DNA of 64,000 bases from Thermoflavimicrobium daqui (GTDB lineage: Bacteria > Bacillota > Bacilli > Thermoactinomycetales > Thermoactinomycetaceae), in NCBI RefSeq assembly GCF_003313465.1, contig NZ_KZ845667.1, forward strand, positions 1 to 64,000, given 5' to 3'. The notes beneath the pieces are model-generated. The model was not told the origin of the DNA and did no database searches. It worked only from the letters and a program-made list of their open reading frames with translations. A program made the translations under genes and the position numbers. Shown here piece by piece: positions 25,064-32,738 of this stretch (position 1 is the stretch's first letter; each line of letters opens with the position of its first letter).

Positions 25064-25081
25064 ATGCAAGATCCATGCCAA
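25064..25081 (-). promoter_or_regulatory. Sigma-54 (-24/-12) promoter of putB
   Basis: On the minus strand the sequence is TTGGCATGGATCTTGCAT, with GG and GC separated by exactly 10 bases, matching the YTGGCAC-N5-TTGCW consensus closely. Transcription should begin about 30-35 bases upstream of the putB start. Confidence 0.88.
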
Positions 25082-25117
25082 TTTTTTTAGCTGCAATCGT
25101 TTACATTTTAGAATTAC

Positions 25118-25174
25118 TTTTATACAATTTTGTATAAAAAAATGAACAAAAATGTATAAATGAACAGATCTGTT
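25118..25174. promoter_or_regulatory. Palindromic upstream activating sequences shared by putB and its activator
   Basis: TTTTATACAA and TTGTATAAAA at 25118-25139 form a perfect inverted repeat with a 2-base centre. A second palindrome AACAGATCTGTT lies at 25163-25174. They sit 40-110 bases upstream of the sigma-54 promoter and just before the activator gene, as expected for enhancer sites that also allow autoregulation. Confidence 0.6.
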
Positions 25175-25193
25175 TAAAAGAGGAGCTAGGGTT

Positions 25194-26573
25194 ATGAATC
25201 ATTATCAAGCTGAGACGATCTTACAGGTATTATTAGATATTGTTAATGAAGCCATTACGATTGTAGATATGGAAGGTACAGTGATTTATTGGAATCAAAC
25301 AGCTGAAAAGCTTTATGATATCCCAGCTGCAGATATCGTTGGGCAAAATATTACTCAGTTTGATTGGAACTCATTAAAGATTGCACAGATTTTAAACGAG
25401 CGGCGCCCAATTTACCAAGCTTACCATGAACCAAAGCCAGGAAAGCATGTTTTAGTTACAGCAGTACCCATAAAAATGGGAGAAAGTGTAATTGGTGCTA
25501 TCGCTTCAGAACAAGATGTAACGAAGCTGGTTCGTCTAGGGAACGAATTAATCACTCGAACCTCACAATTACATAACTTAGAAGAAAAAATAACCCAGTT
25601 AGCACCGAATGATGATCCTTTTCAGTCTATAAAAGGTCATGGTCCTGCTATTTCCCAAGTGATCGGAATTGCACGTCGTGTAGCTCCAACGAATGCAACG
25701 GTACTCATTTCAGGGGAGTCTGGAGTGGGAAAGGAATTATTTGCTCATGCGATCCATCGAGCGAGTAAACGTTCCAAAGAGCCTTTTATCGCAGTCAATT
25801 GTGGTGCGATTCCGGCTGCATTGTTTGAGAGTGAGTTATTTGGTTATCAAGGAGGAGCTTTTACAGGAGCGGATCAAAAGGGAAGACCTGGGAAACTCGA
25901 ACTTGCTCATAAAGGGACCCTTTTTCTAGATGAAGTGGGTGAATTACCACTTGATATGCAAGTAAAGTTATTACGTGTTTTACAGGAGCGATTATTCTAT
26001 CGAGTGGGTGGAACTAAACCTGTTCAAGTTGATGTTCGCATTATTGCTGCTACCAATCGAAAGTTAGAAGAACGAATTCGCCAAGGTGCATTTCGTGAGG
26101 ATCTTTTTTATCGATTAAATGTTGTTTCGATCGAGATACCACCATTGCGAAGTCGTTTAGAAGACATTCCTGAACTCATTCAGTTGTTCGCACAAGATAT
26201 TGCTGTGAACTATGAAAAGCCTGTTCCTATTTTTGATCCAGAGGTATTGGTTACCTTTATGAATTATTCATGGCCAGGAAATATTCGTGAGCTACGTAAT
26301 GTCATTGAACGACTGGTGATCCTAATGGAGGGAGAAGTGATCAAACGGGAGCATCTTCCTTCAACCATTCAAGCTCCACGTATTGAAGTAGATCAAATGA
26401 CTCATGGCTTAGCACCGACTGGGAGTGTCCAAAGCAAAGCAGATGAATTACAGCGTATTCAACATGCCATACAAACAACTTATGGGAATAAAACCGCTGC
26501 AGCTAAACTGTTGGGGATTTCTCGTGCGACTTTATATAATAAAATGCGCAAGTATGGATTGAAATTTAGATAA
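25194..26573 (+). CDS. Sigma-54-dependent activator with PAS domain (PutR/RocR-type)
   Basis: The 459-residue protein has an N-terminal PAS domain (about 8-115), a AAA+ domain with Walker A SGESGVGKE, the sigma-54 contact loop GAFTGA (near 221), Walker B TLFLDEVGELP and the R-finger region REDLFYRLNVV, and a Fis-type HTH at the end (NKTAAAKLLGISRATLYNK). The intact GAFTGA means true sigma-54 dependence, so the organism has SigL. Divergence from putB and the palindromes between them identify it as the proline-degradation activator, by analogy with the PutR-type regulators of Bacilli. The PAS ligand is unknown. Confidence 0.9.
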   Translation: MNHYQAETILQVLLDIVNEAITIVDMEGTVIYWNQTAEKLYDIPAADIVGQNITQFDWNSLKIAQILNERRPIYQAYHEPKPGKHVLVTAVPIKMGESVIGAIASEQDVTKLVRLGNELITRTSQLHNLEEKITQLAPNDDPFQSIKGHGPAISQVIGIARRVAPTNATVLISGESGVGKELFAHAIHRASKRSKEPFIAVNCGAIPAALFESELFGYQGGAFTGADQKGRPGKLELAHKGTLFLDEVGELPLDMQVKLLRVLQERLFYRVGGTKPVQVDVRIIAATNRKLEERIRQGAFREDLFYRLNVVSIEIPPLRSRLEDIPELIQLFAQDIAVNYEKPVPIFDPEVLVTFMNYSWPGNIRELRNVIERLVILMEGEVIKREHLPSTIQAPRIEVDQMTHGLAPTGSVQSKADELQRIQHAIQTTYGNKTAAAKLLGISRATLYNKMRKYGLKFR

Positions 26574-26588
26574 CCATGATTATGTTAG

Positions 26589-26759
26589 GGTTTTACTCGT
26601 ATTAGTGATTTTACTAAAACAACCGGATCAGAGATTAAATATATTGATACTGTTGAAAAAATATTAGATGGTACACAATTACAAGAAAAGATTAAACCAT
26701 TCAATAAATCTTGGGGAGAAATTAATAAGTCAGCTAGAAATTCAGAGCAGGAACAATAG
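26589..26759 (+). pseudogene. Unidentified gene fragment
   Basis: A 56-codon open stretch without a start codon or ribosome binding site reads GFTRISDFTKTTGSEIKYID and ends FNKSWGEINKSARNSEQEQ before TAG. The composition looks coding rather than random, and a terminator follows. I do not recognise the family. It is probably the 3' end of a deleted gene. Confidence 0.4.
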
Positions 26760-26797
26760 TCATTAATGTTGATAGTTTTATCATTCTAATGAAACAT

Positions 26798-26834
26798 AAA
26801 CATCCCAATCCAATGAAAATGGATTGGGATGTTT
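26798..26834. terminator. Bidirectional terminator
   Basis: AAACATCCCAATCC at 26798-26811 pairs perfectly with GGATTGGGATGTTT at 26821-26834. It separates the activator/fragment from the convergent SGNH hydrolase gene. Confidence 0.85.
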
Positions 26835-26859
26835 GTTTATAGAAGCTATATCTAGCAGC

Positions 26860-27513
26860 TTATGATTTCATAACAAAAGGAGTCTTATTTTTTTGGATCG
26901 AGTTGACAAATAATTTGGCGATTTCATCATAACCGGATTGATTGGGATGAACTTCGTCACAAAAATAGTCAAATCGATGATAAAAAGTATCAAACGGATT
27001 AATCATATAAATCTGGTATTTATTACATATGCGTTCGTAGCATTTATTCATCGTTTGTACAAACCAAGAAGCTTGTTTTTCACCCAATTTATAAGCGGGG
27101 ATAGGAACATAAAAGCCAAGTAAATGAACGACAGCATTCGGAGCTTGTGTACGAATAATATTAAGAATTTGTTCGACTTGTGTTTGTACTTTACGAATGG
27201 TTTGAAATAAATTTTTTAGTGATAATGATCCGCTTTCATATAAATGAATAAAATCACAACCACCTGTTGTTATAGAAATATGGGTAGATTGGGGGATTAA
27301 ACGAGATAGGCTAGGAATATTAAGTAAGGTAAAAAGCTCAGTCGATGTCATTCCCGATATACCAAAGTTCCGATAAGTACAATGATCTGAAATGCGTAGG
27401 TGATTAAAATATTGAGATACCCAGTGTTGATTTGGACTCGCAGCTCCGACTCCCTGAGTTAAGGAGTCCCCAAATGCTAAATAAGAAACAGATGCGGTGT
27501 GCTCCTTTGTCAT
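26860..27513 (-). CDS. SGNH/GDSL-family hydrolase
   Basis: Block I GDSLTQGVG (nucleophile serine near 16), block II glycine in RNFGISGMTS and block V DEVHPNQSGY (catalytic Asp/His near 192-195) are clear. Block III, normally GxND, reads GGCDF here: the oxyanion asparagine is replaced by cysteine. The family hydrolyses esters of lipids, sugars or wall components; the substrate is unknown. No signal peptide is seen, so it is probably cytoplasmic. Start ATG follows AAAGGAAGC. It is monocistronic. Confidence 0.85.
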   Translation of the reverse strand: MTKEHTASVSYLAFGDSLTQGVGAASPNQHWVSQYFNHLRISDHCTYRNFGISGMTSTELFTLLNIPSLSRLIPQSTHISITTGGCDFIHLYESGSLSLKNLFQTIRKVQTQVEQILNIIRTQAPNAVVHLLGFYVPIPAYKLGEKQASWFVQTMNKCYERICNKYQIYMINPFDTFYHRFDYFCDEVHPNQSGYDEIAKLFVNSIQKNKTPFVMKS

Positions 27514-27666
27514 GCTTCCTTTCCACTCCTGTTCCGCTAAATAATCAGTGGTTTTAGTTTGCCCTAAATGAGTAATCTATCTCCTCTATATAGGTTTTTT
27601 TTGTTACCAATATGATCCATGAATATAAAAAGCAGGATTAAAAAGTTAAAACGATTGAACACTTTA

Positions 27667-27716
27667 TTGACAATACATTTTGCTTTCTTTATAGTAGTTA
27701 TAAATATAACAACTAT
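27667..27716 (+). promoter_or_regulatory. Promoter and palindromic operator of the TrmB-type regulator
   Basis: TTGACA at 27667-27672 and TATAGT at 27690-27695 are spaced by 17 bases. Overlapping the -10 and start site, ATAGTAGTTATA at 27691-27702 and TATAACAACTAT at 27705-27716 form a 12-bp inverted repeat with one mismatch and a 2-base centre. This is the expected place for an autoregulatory operator. Confidence 0.7.
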
Positions 27717-27730
27717 AAGGAGGTGGAAGG

Positions 27731-28543
27731 TTGGAAGAAGTTTATGCGGAATTACAAAAGCTTGGTTTTTCAAAATACGAATGTAAAGCCTATGTTGGGT
27801 TGCTCCAACATCACCCAGTAACAGGGTATGAAATCAGTAAACGGACAGGTGTCCCAAGATCTATGATCTATGAAGTGCTTGGGAAGCTTTTGGATAAAGG
27901 AGCTATTTATCTTGTTCCTTCAGATCCTGTTAAATACGTACCTATCCCTGCCAATGAGTTAATTCAACGCTTGCGAAAGCAGATTGAGCAATCTTTTTCA
28001 TTCTTAGAAAGGAAGTTAAACGCTCTTGAAAGTGAAAGAGGAGTTGATGTAATCTGGCATATTCGTAATGATGAGATGATTATCAAAGAAATGATTGAGA
28101 TGGTGGAAAAAGCGAAGAATGAATTATGGTTATCCATTTGGGAACCACAAATTCCAATGATTAAAGAGGCTGTAGAAAAACGTATCCATGAAGGAATTCC
28201 TGTTTTTTCCATTCTCTTTGGAGCTCCTGAAATACAGCTTGGTTTTACTTTCCATCATAACTATATGCCTCCTGATGTAGTTAAGGAAAGAATAGGTGGC
28301 AATCTTACCATTGTAACCTGCGATGGTCAAGAAGTGCTGATTGCTAACTTCTTGGAGAATGCTACTTCGTGGGCGGTTAAGACGCATGATCCTGCATTAG
28401 TATTAGTGGCTACTGAATATATTCGACATGATATTATGATCGGAGCTATCACCAGAGAGTTTGGCTCAGACAAGCTGGATTCGCTTTGGCGAAATGATCC
28501 AGACTTAGTTCATATCGTGACAGGAAGGCGGTTCAGTCCATGA
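27731..28543 (+). CDS. TrmB-family transcriptional regulator
   Basis: The N-terminal winged helix LQKLGFSKYECKAYVGLLQH, with GYEISKRTGVPRSMIYEVLGKL, is characteristic of TrmB. It is followed by a coiled linker and an effector-binding domain of about 170 residues. TrmB proteins respond to sugars in archaea, but bacterial members control varied genes. The start is TTG 27731 behind AAGGAGGTGG. Located 72 bases upstream of azlCD, it probably regulates that exporter together with itself through the palindrome upstream. Confidence 0.85.
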   Translation: MEEVYAELQKLGFSKYECKAYVGLLQHHPVTGYEISKRTGVPRSMIYEVLGKLLDKGAIYLVPSDPVKYVPIPANELIQRLRKQIEQSFSFLERKLNALESERGVDVIWHIRNDEMIIKEMIEMVEKAKNELWLSIWEPQIPMIKEAVEKRIHEGIPVFSILFGAPEIQLGFTFHHNYMPPDVVKERIGGNLTIVTCDGQEVLIANFLENATSWAVKTHDPALVLVATEYIRHDIMIGAITREFGSDKLDSLWRNDPDLVHIVTGRRFSP

Positions 28544-28615
28544 GCCGTTTTTTTAGAAAGTATTTAGCGTAGTTAGTATGATAACTCCTATAGAAGAGAG
28601 AGGGGGAGTAATAAA

Positions 28616-29341
28616 ATGTCTAAAGTTTATCTGCAAACGAATGCAATCGGAGCCAAAATCTCCTTTTTACAAGGGGTAAAGGATTGTATTCCCACTGTTT
28701 TAGGCTATTTTAGTATAGGAATTGCAGCAGGAGTGGTTCAAAAAACAGCAGGCTTTACAATCTTAGAAATTACACTTATTTCTCTACTGCTTTATGCTGG
28801 ATCAGCCCAATTTATAGTAGCTGGAATGTATACAGCAGGAGCATCTATATCGGCGATTATTTTTACAATCTTTTTGGTAAATTTAAGACATCTTTTAATG
28901 AGTGCAGCCCTATCTTCATATTTCCGACATCTTCCTTTCTGGAAAAATGTATTGATCGGGTCACAATTGACTGATGAAAGTTTTGCTGTTGCTTCAAATG
29001 AATTATCGAATAAGTCGAAAGTAAATGAGTATTGGATGTTTGGTCTGAATTTTACTGCTTATATCAACTGGTGTTTAGCTAATGTAGTTGGTGGCATACT
29101 AGGAGATTGGATTCCACAACCAGAAAAGTTCGGTTTAGATTTTGCGTTACCCGCAATGTTTATCGGCTTGTTCGTTTTACAAATATTAAGCCGTCGTAAG
29201 TTTTCTCTTGATACTTTGGTTACGATAAGCTCTGTTGTGGTAGCGATAGGAGCTAGTTATTTTTTCTCGGATAGTACAAGCGTCATGATTGCTACGATTA
29301 TTGCAGCAACAATAGGGATGTGGATTGAAAAATGGAGATAA
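28616..29341 (+). CDS. azlC: Branched-chain amino acid exporter, large subunit
   Basis: The 241-residue membrane protein has the AzlC/YgaZ family segments GVKDCIPTVLGYFSIGIAAG, LLYAGSAQFI, NLRHLLMSAAL and SQLTDESFAV. It forms an exporter for branched-chain amino acids (and analogues such as 4-azaleucine) with AzlD. The ATG follows AGAGGGGGAGT. The azlD start overlaps its last 10 bases, so the two are translationally coupled. The preceding TrmB-type regulator probably controls it; in B. subtilis azlC is governed instead by the Lrp-like AzlB. Confidence 0.9.
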   Translation: MSKVYLQTNAIGAKISFLQGVKDCIPTVLGYFSIGIAAGVVQKTAGFTILEITLISLLLYAGSAQFIVAGMYTAGASISAIIFTIFLVNLRHLLMSAALSSYFRHLPFWKNVLIGSQLTDESFAVASNELSNKSKVNEYWMFGLNFTAYINWCLANVVGGILGDWIPQPEKFGLDFALPAMFIGLFVLQILSRRKFSLDTLVTISSVVVAIGASYFFSDSTSVMIATIIAATIGMWIEKWR

Positions 29342-29643
29342 GAGCAGATATTTTTATTATTATTATTGGCGGAATGATTGTTACCCTATTGCCTAGAGTA
29401 TTACCTCTTCTCGTATTAAGTCGGATAACTTTACCTGAATGGGGGCAGCGTTGGCTCCAATTTATCCCCATTTCTATCATGGCAGCTTTAATAACTCAGT
29501 CGCTTTTTATGGCAAATTCGCTCGATCTTAAAGTGTGGATTGCTGCGTTGATTGCTCTTGGGGTAGCTGGTTTTACCCGTAGTTTGCTAGGGACAGTAGT
29601 AGTGGGGATGTTTGTGATTATGTGTTTACGTTATTTTTACTAA
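29332..29643 (+). CDS. azlD: Branched-chain amino acid exporter, small subunit
   Basis: A 103-residue protein with about four hydrophobic segments and the AzlD pattern LPRVLPLLVLSRITLP, then FIPISIMAALI. It starts inside the 3' end of azlC and is the partner required for export. Confidence 0.88.
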   Translation: MEIRADIFIIIIGGMIVTLLPRVLPLLVLSRITLPEWGQRWLQFIPISIMAALITQSLFMANSLDLKVWIAALIALGVAGFTRSLLGTVVVGMFVIMCLRYFY

Positions 29644-29724
29644 ATATAAATAGTTCCATGGAATTAGAAGACACTGCCTGTGTGTATTATTCACAGTTTA
29701 AAGAAAAATAAGGAGTGATCAACG

Positions 29725-30438
29725 ATGACCAAAGAACGATTTTTAGAGGAAACTTACTTAAGAGAGTGTGAAGCAGAAGTGATACAAATTGATGGTGAAA
29801 AGGTATATTTAGACCAAACTTTGCTTTATCCAACAGGCGGAGGACAAGAGCATGATCAAGGAAAATTCATACAAGATGACCAAAATTATGAAGTGATAAA
29901 AGTTAAAAGAGAGAAAGGGAAAATCGTACACTATGTTAAAAACGCTGATAATTTAAAGTTAGGAAAAATTAAGGTTCAAATTGATTGGGATCGTCGATAT
30001 GGGCTAATGAGACATCACTCATTACTTCATGTGTTGGGAGCTGTGATGTATAAGAAGTTTGGTGCTCTTTGTACTGGAAATCAAATTTATCCAGATAAAG
30101 CTCGAATCGATTTTAATGAAATAAATAATCTAGACGAAGAACAAGTAAAGGAAGTCATCCAAGAAGTAAACCAAATCATTTCCGAGGATAAGTCGATTTT
30201 TATCAAGTCGATGAGTCGCCAAGAAGCTGAGCAATCTTCAGGAATGATAAAAACAGCGATTAATCTTTTACCTCCTTCTGTGCAAAGGGTTCGTATTGTC
30301 TGTATTGATTCGATCGATGAACAAGCTTGTGGAGGAACTCATGTTCAAAGAACTTCTGAAATTGGAACATTATGTATTGATCGGATTAAAAGTAAAGGTA
30401 AAAATAATAAGCGTTTTGAAGTGCGGGCTGTTTTATAA
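29725..30438 (+). CDS. Alanyl-tRNA editing protein AlaX
   Basis: The protein has the second additional domain of AlaRS without a synthetase core: YPTGGGQEHDQG near 36 and the zinc ligands HHSLLH near 98 and CGGTH near 205. It hydrolyses mischarged Ser- or Gly-tRNA(Ala) in trans. At 237 residues with an N-terminal barrel-like part it matches the AlaX-M class. The ATG follows AAGGAGTGATC. No operon partner is evident; it lies between azlD and a SodC-like gene. Confidence 0.9.
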   Translation: MTKERFLEETYLRECEAEVIQIDGEKVYLDQTLLYPTGGGQEHDQGKFIQDDQNYEVIKVKREKGKIVHYVKNADNLKLGKIKVQIDWDRRYGLMRHHSLLHVLGAVMYKKFGALCTGNQIYPDKARIDFNEINNLDEEQVKEVIQEVNQIISEDKSIFIKSMSRQEAEQSSGMIKTAINLLPPSVQRVRIVCIDSIDEQACGGTHVQRTSEIGTLCIDRIKSKGKNNKRFEVRAVL

Positions 30439-30578
30439 GAGTAAGTTACATCATTTAATTAAGAACATAGTTTTTAGATTGGGGAGAAGCGCTTTGGCGT
30501 AGGATCAACTTTTGATTAATAATTGGCTGGGATAAGGAAGCGATAAGTTGGTGATTTAATAGTAAAAAGAAGCGTAGG

Positions 30579-30613
30579 AAAGTGATTCGGGTAAACATTC
30601 GAATCACTTTTTA
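30579..30613 (+). terminator. Terminator-like hairpin between alaX and sodC
   Basis: AAGTGATTCG at 30580-30589 pairs with CGAATCACTT at 30600-30609 and is followed by TTTTA. Confidence 0.75.
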
Positions 30614-30728
30614 TGTAGATTTAATCTTTTGGCTATTAGTTAGATATATACTAGATTGGCTTATACGAAATGATTGACATATGAAACATTTTGTATAATA
30701 TGAAAATTGTATGATAGGAGGGATCAAA

Positions 30729-31256
30729 GTGAAAAAGTTTTTAACAATGAGTCTAGCAATAGCACTATGTTGGGGAATGTCAGCTTGTAGTAGTACTTCC
30801 GCAACAACAGCTTTGGCCGAATTAGTCAATACGCAAGGAAAGAAGGTTGGTACAATCGAGTTAAAGCAGGTAAGTGAAGGGGTTGAATTGAGAATAGCTG
30901 CCGAACAGCTTCCACCAGGATCACATGGATTTCATATACATGAGATTGGTAAATGTGAAGTACCTCATTTTAAATCAGCTGGTGGACACTTTAATCCTAC
31001 GGATAAAAAGCATGGTAAACATAGTTCGCAAGGTGCACATGCTGGGGATTTAGAAAATCTTGTGGTCGATTCACAAGGTAAAGTGACAAAGTCACAAGTA
31101 ATAACTGGTGTCACATTGGAAAAAGGGAAAGCTCAATCTTTATTAAAAGATCAAGGGACAGCTCTAGTTATTCATGAAAAAGCAGATGATTATAAAACAG
31201 ACCCTGCTGGTGATTCTGGTAGTCGAATTGCATGTGGCGTGATTAAAGCAAAATAG
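30729..31256 (+). CDS. sodC: Cu,Zn superoxide dismutase-like lipoprotein
   Basis: A lipoprotein signal ends MSAC (cysteine near 19). The beta-barrel domain has the copper histidines HGFHIHEIG, the bridging and zinc ligands in GGHFNPTDKKHG and GAHAGDL, and the C-terminal DSGSRIACGVI with the active-site arginine and disulfide cysteine. All metal ligands appear present, unlike B. subtilis YojM, which has a degraded copper site. It should detoxify superoxide at the cell surface. I place the start at GTG 30729, eight bases after ATAGGAGGG; the in-frame ATG at 30711 lies before that site. Confidence 0.88.
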   Translation: MKKFLTMSLAIALCWGMSACSSTSATTALAELVNTQGKKVGTIELKQVSEGVELRIAAEQLPPGSHGFHIHEIGKCEVPHFKSAGGHFNPTDKKHGKHSSQGAHAGDLENLVVDSQGKVTKSQVITGVTLEKGKAQSLLKDQGTALVIHEKADDYKTDPAGDSGSRIACGVIKAK

Positions 31257-31341
31257 GATATCAATACAATTAGTGGATTGTTAAAAAACGGCTATACAAG
31301 AATGTCATGTCAACAATGTAGTTTTAAGACATCTATTTCAT

Positions 31342-31381
31342 AAATAAACCTTCCTTTTTTTATAAATAGGAAGGTTTATTT
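31342..31381 (+). terminator. Terminator of sodC
   Basis: AAATAAACCTTCC at 31342-31354 pairs perfectly with its complement at 31369-31381. Confidence 0.75.
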
Positions 31382-31943
31382 GCTTGAATGAAGAAAGAAA
31401 CTATAGCTATATTTTTGAAGATCATAGTAAATCATGTTAAATAAATAGGAGCTTGTAGAAATTTAAGGTCGGTAGGTTTAGAGTTGATAGGATTTCGGGA
31501 AATGATTCAACAAACAAAAGGGACATTTATAATTGAATAGGGTGATAGCCAAGATTGTTATTAAAAATAGATGAAGTAAATAGGAGTAAAAAGGAAAAAG
31601 AAATCGCTACTTAAGTAGGCTTTACCAACTGATAAAAGTATTTTTTTCAACTATATAAATCAATTACTTTAATCACTATTAACACCTTCATGTACTTTGT
31701 GAATCTAGTGTGAAAAGATGTATAATAATAAGTCCAATAGTTAGTAACCATAGGCTAGAGAGAATAAAACTTTTTAAGTAAATTAGGACAGGATAGTCAG
31801 AGATTCTTCATTAATGTGAAGTGATGCAGTATCTATATGGTGTTAAAGAGATTATTTACCTAGTCCTTAGTCAAATATATGACTTACTTCATGAAAAAAT
31901 GCACAAAGTGATAAAGACTTTTAGACTAAACACATCATATAAA
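31382..31943. other. Intergenic stretch with possible kinase/regulator remnants
   Basis: About 560 bases without an intact gene. Around 31486-31540 one frame reads IGFREMIQQTKGTFIIE, which recalls the last ATPase segment of DesK/NarX-type histidine kinases, and shortly after a frame reads IAKIVIK, like the start of their response regulators. Both are very short and could be chance. Confidence 0.25.
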
Positions 31944-31975
31944 AAAAGACCGTGGAATAAACCACACGGTCTTTT
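31944..31975. terminator. Terminator of the thioredoxin-like gene
   Basis: AAAAGACCGTG at 31944-31954 pairs with CACGGTCTTTT at 31965-31975; the minus-strand continuation is T-rich. It overlaps the stop codon of the minus-strand gene. Confidence 0.8.
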
Positions 31976-32531
31976 AATCTCTCCATTTAATGTTACATCC
32001 GATGCTGGGCTTTTGTTTCACAGTTACTGGGGCATTTTGTAGCAAACTATCGAGAGCTAAGCGAATGGTCTCACCTGTTACTGGCAAATCATTACCAGGT
32101 CGAGAGTCGTCAAGTTGACCACGATAAACGCATTTCATTTCTTTATCAAAAATATAAAAGTCAGGAGTACATGCTGCTTGATATGCTTTCGCCACTTCTT
32201 GAGTTTCATCAAATAGATAAGGGAATGGATAACCAAGCTGTTGTGCTATCTCTTTCATTTTTTCTGGTGAATCGTCTGGATACTTTTCTGCATCATTGGC
32301 ATTAATAGCTATGAATGAAACTCCTTTAGGTAAATAGTCGTTGGCTAGTAGTACCAGTTGGTTCTGTACATGCTTGACATATGGACAGTGATTACATATA
32401 AACATCAGAACAGTTGCAATATTTGATCGAAGTTCTTGAAGTGAAACCGTTCTACCAGAGACTACATCAGGTAAGTTAAAAGAAGGAGCTGTTGTTCCGA
32501 GTGGAAACATATTGGATTCAGTCAATGCCAT
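31974..32531 (-). CDS. Thioredoxin-family / AhpC-TSA-like protein
   Basis: The 185-residue protein has a thioredoxin fold with FNLPDVVSGRTVSL, the redox motif CNHCPYV (near 47-50), and the cis-proline region AACTPDFYIFD. This matches the PRX-like1 group of thioredoxin-family proteins. Length and the CxxC at the N-terminus of helix 1 support a disulfide reductase or peroxidase function; partners are unknown. It has no signal peptide, so it is cytoplasmic. AAAGGGG precedes the ATG. Confidence 0.85.
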   Translation of the reverse strand: MALTESNMFPLGTTAPSFNLPDVVSGRTVSLQELRSNIATVLMFICNHCPYVKHVQNQLVLLANDYLPKGVSFIAINANDAEKYPDDSPEKMKEIAQQLGYPFPYLFDETQEVAKAYQAACTPDFYIFDKEMKCVYRGQLDDSRPGNDLPVTGETIRLALDSLLQNAPVTVKQKPSIGCNIKWRD

Positions 32532-32738
32532 TATAACTAACCCCTTTCGTGGTTATAAGATGTTTATCTTTAAATTAAGTAATACTAAGCTGAAAATTTT
32601 GAAAAGAATTATTCAAACGATAAAAATCCCTTTTATATTATAACATATTAATTGGTTGAAACTGTATACTAAACTCACAAACTTCAAATAAATTCAGTTA
32701 TAATAAAAAAACAACCATAATTTTTGGAGGGTTGATAA

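Noticed and set aside
30502-30545. Short similarities (GGATCAACTTTT, TAAGGAAGCGATAA) among gaps at 18.5, 30.5, 41.4 and 46.6 kb
   Set aside because: Matches of 12-14 bases are expected by chance in a window this size, and the surrounding alignment needs several gaps.
30674-30699. TTGACA and TATAAT hexamers upstream of sodC
   Set aside because: The spacer is only 14 bases, too short for a normal sigma-A promoter, so I did not annotate it as the promoter.
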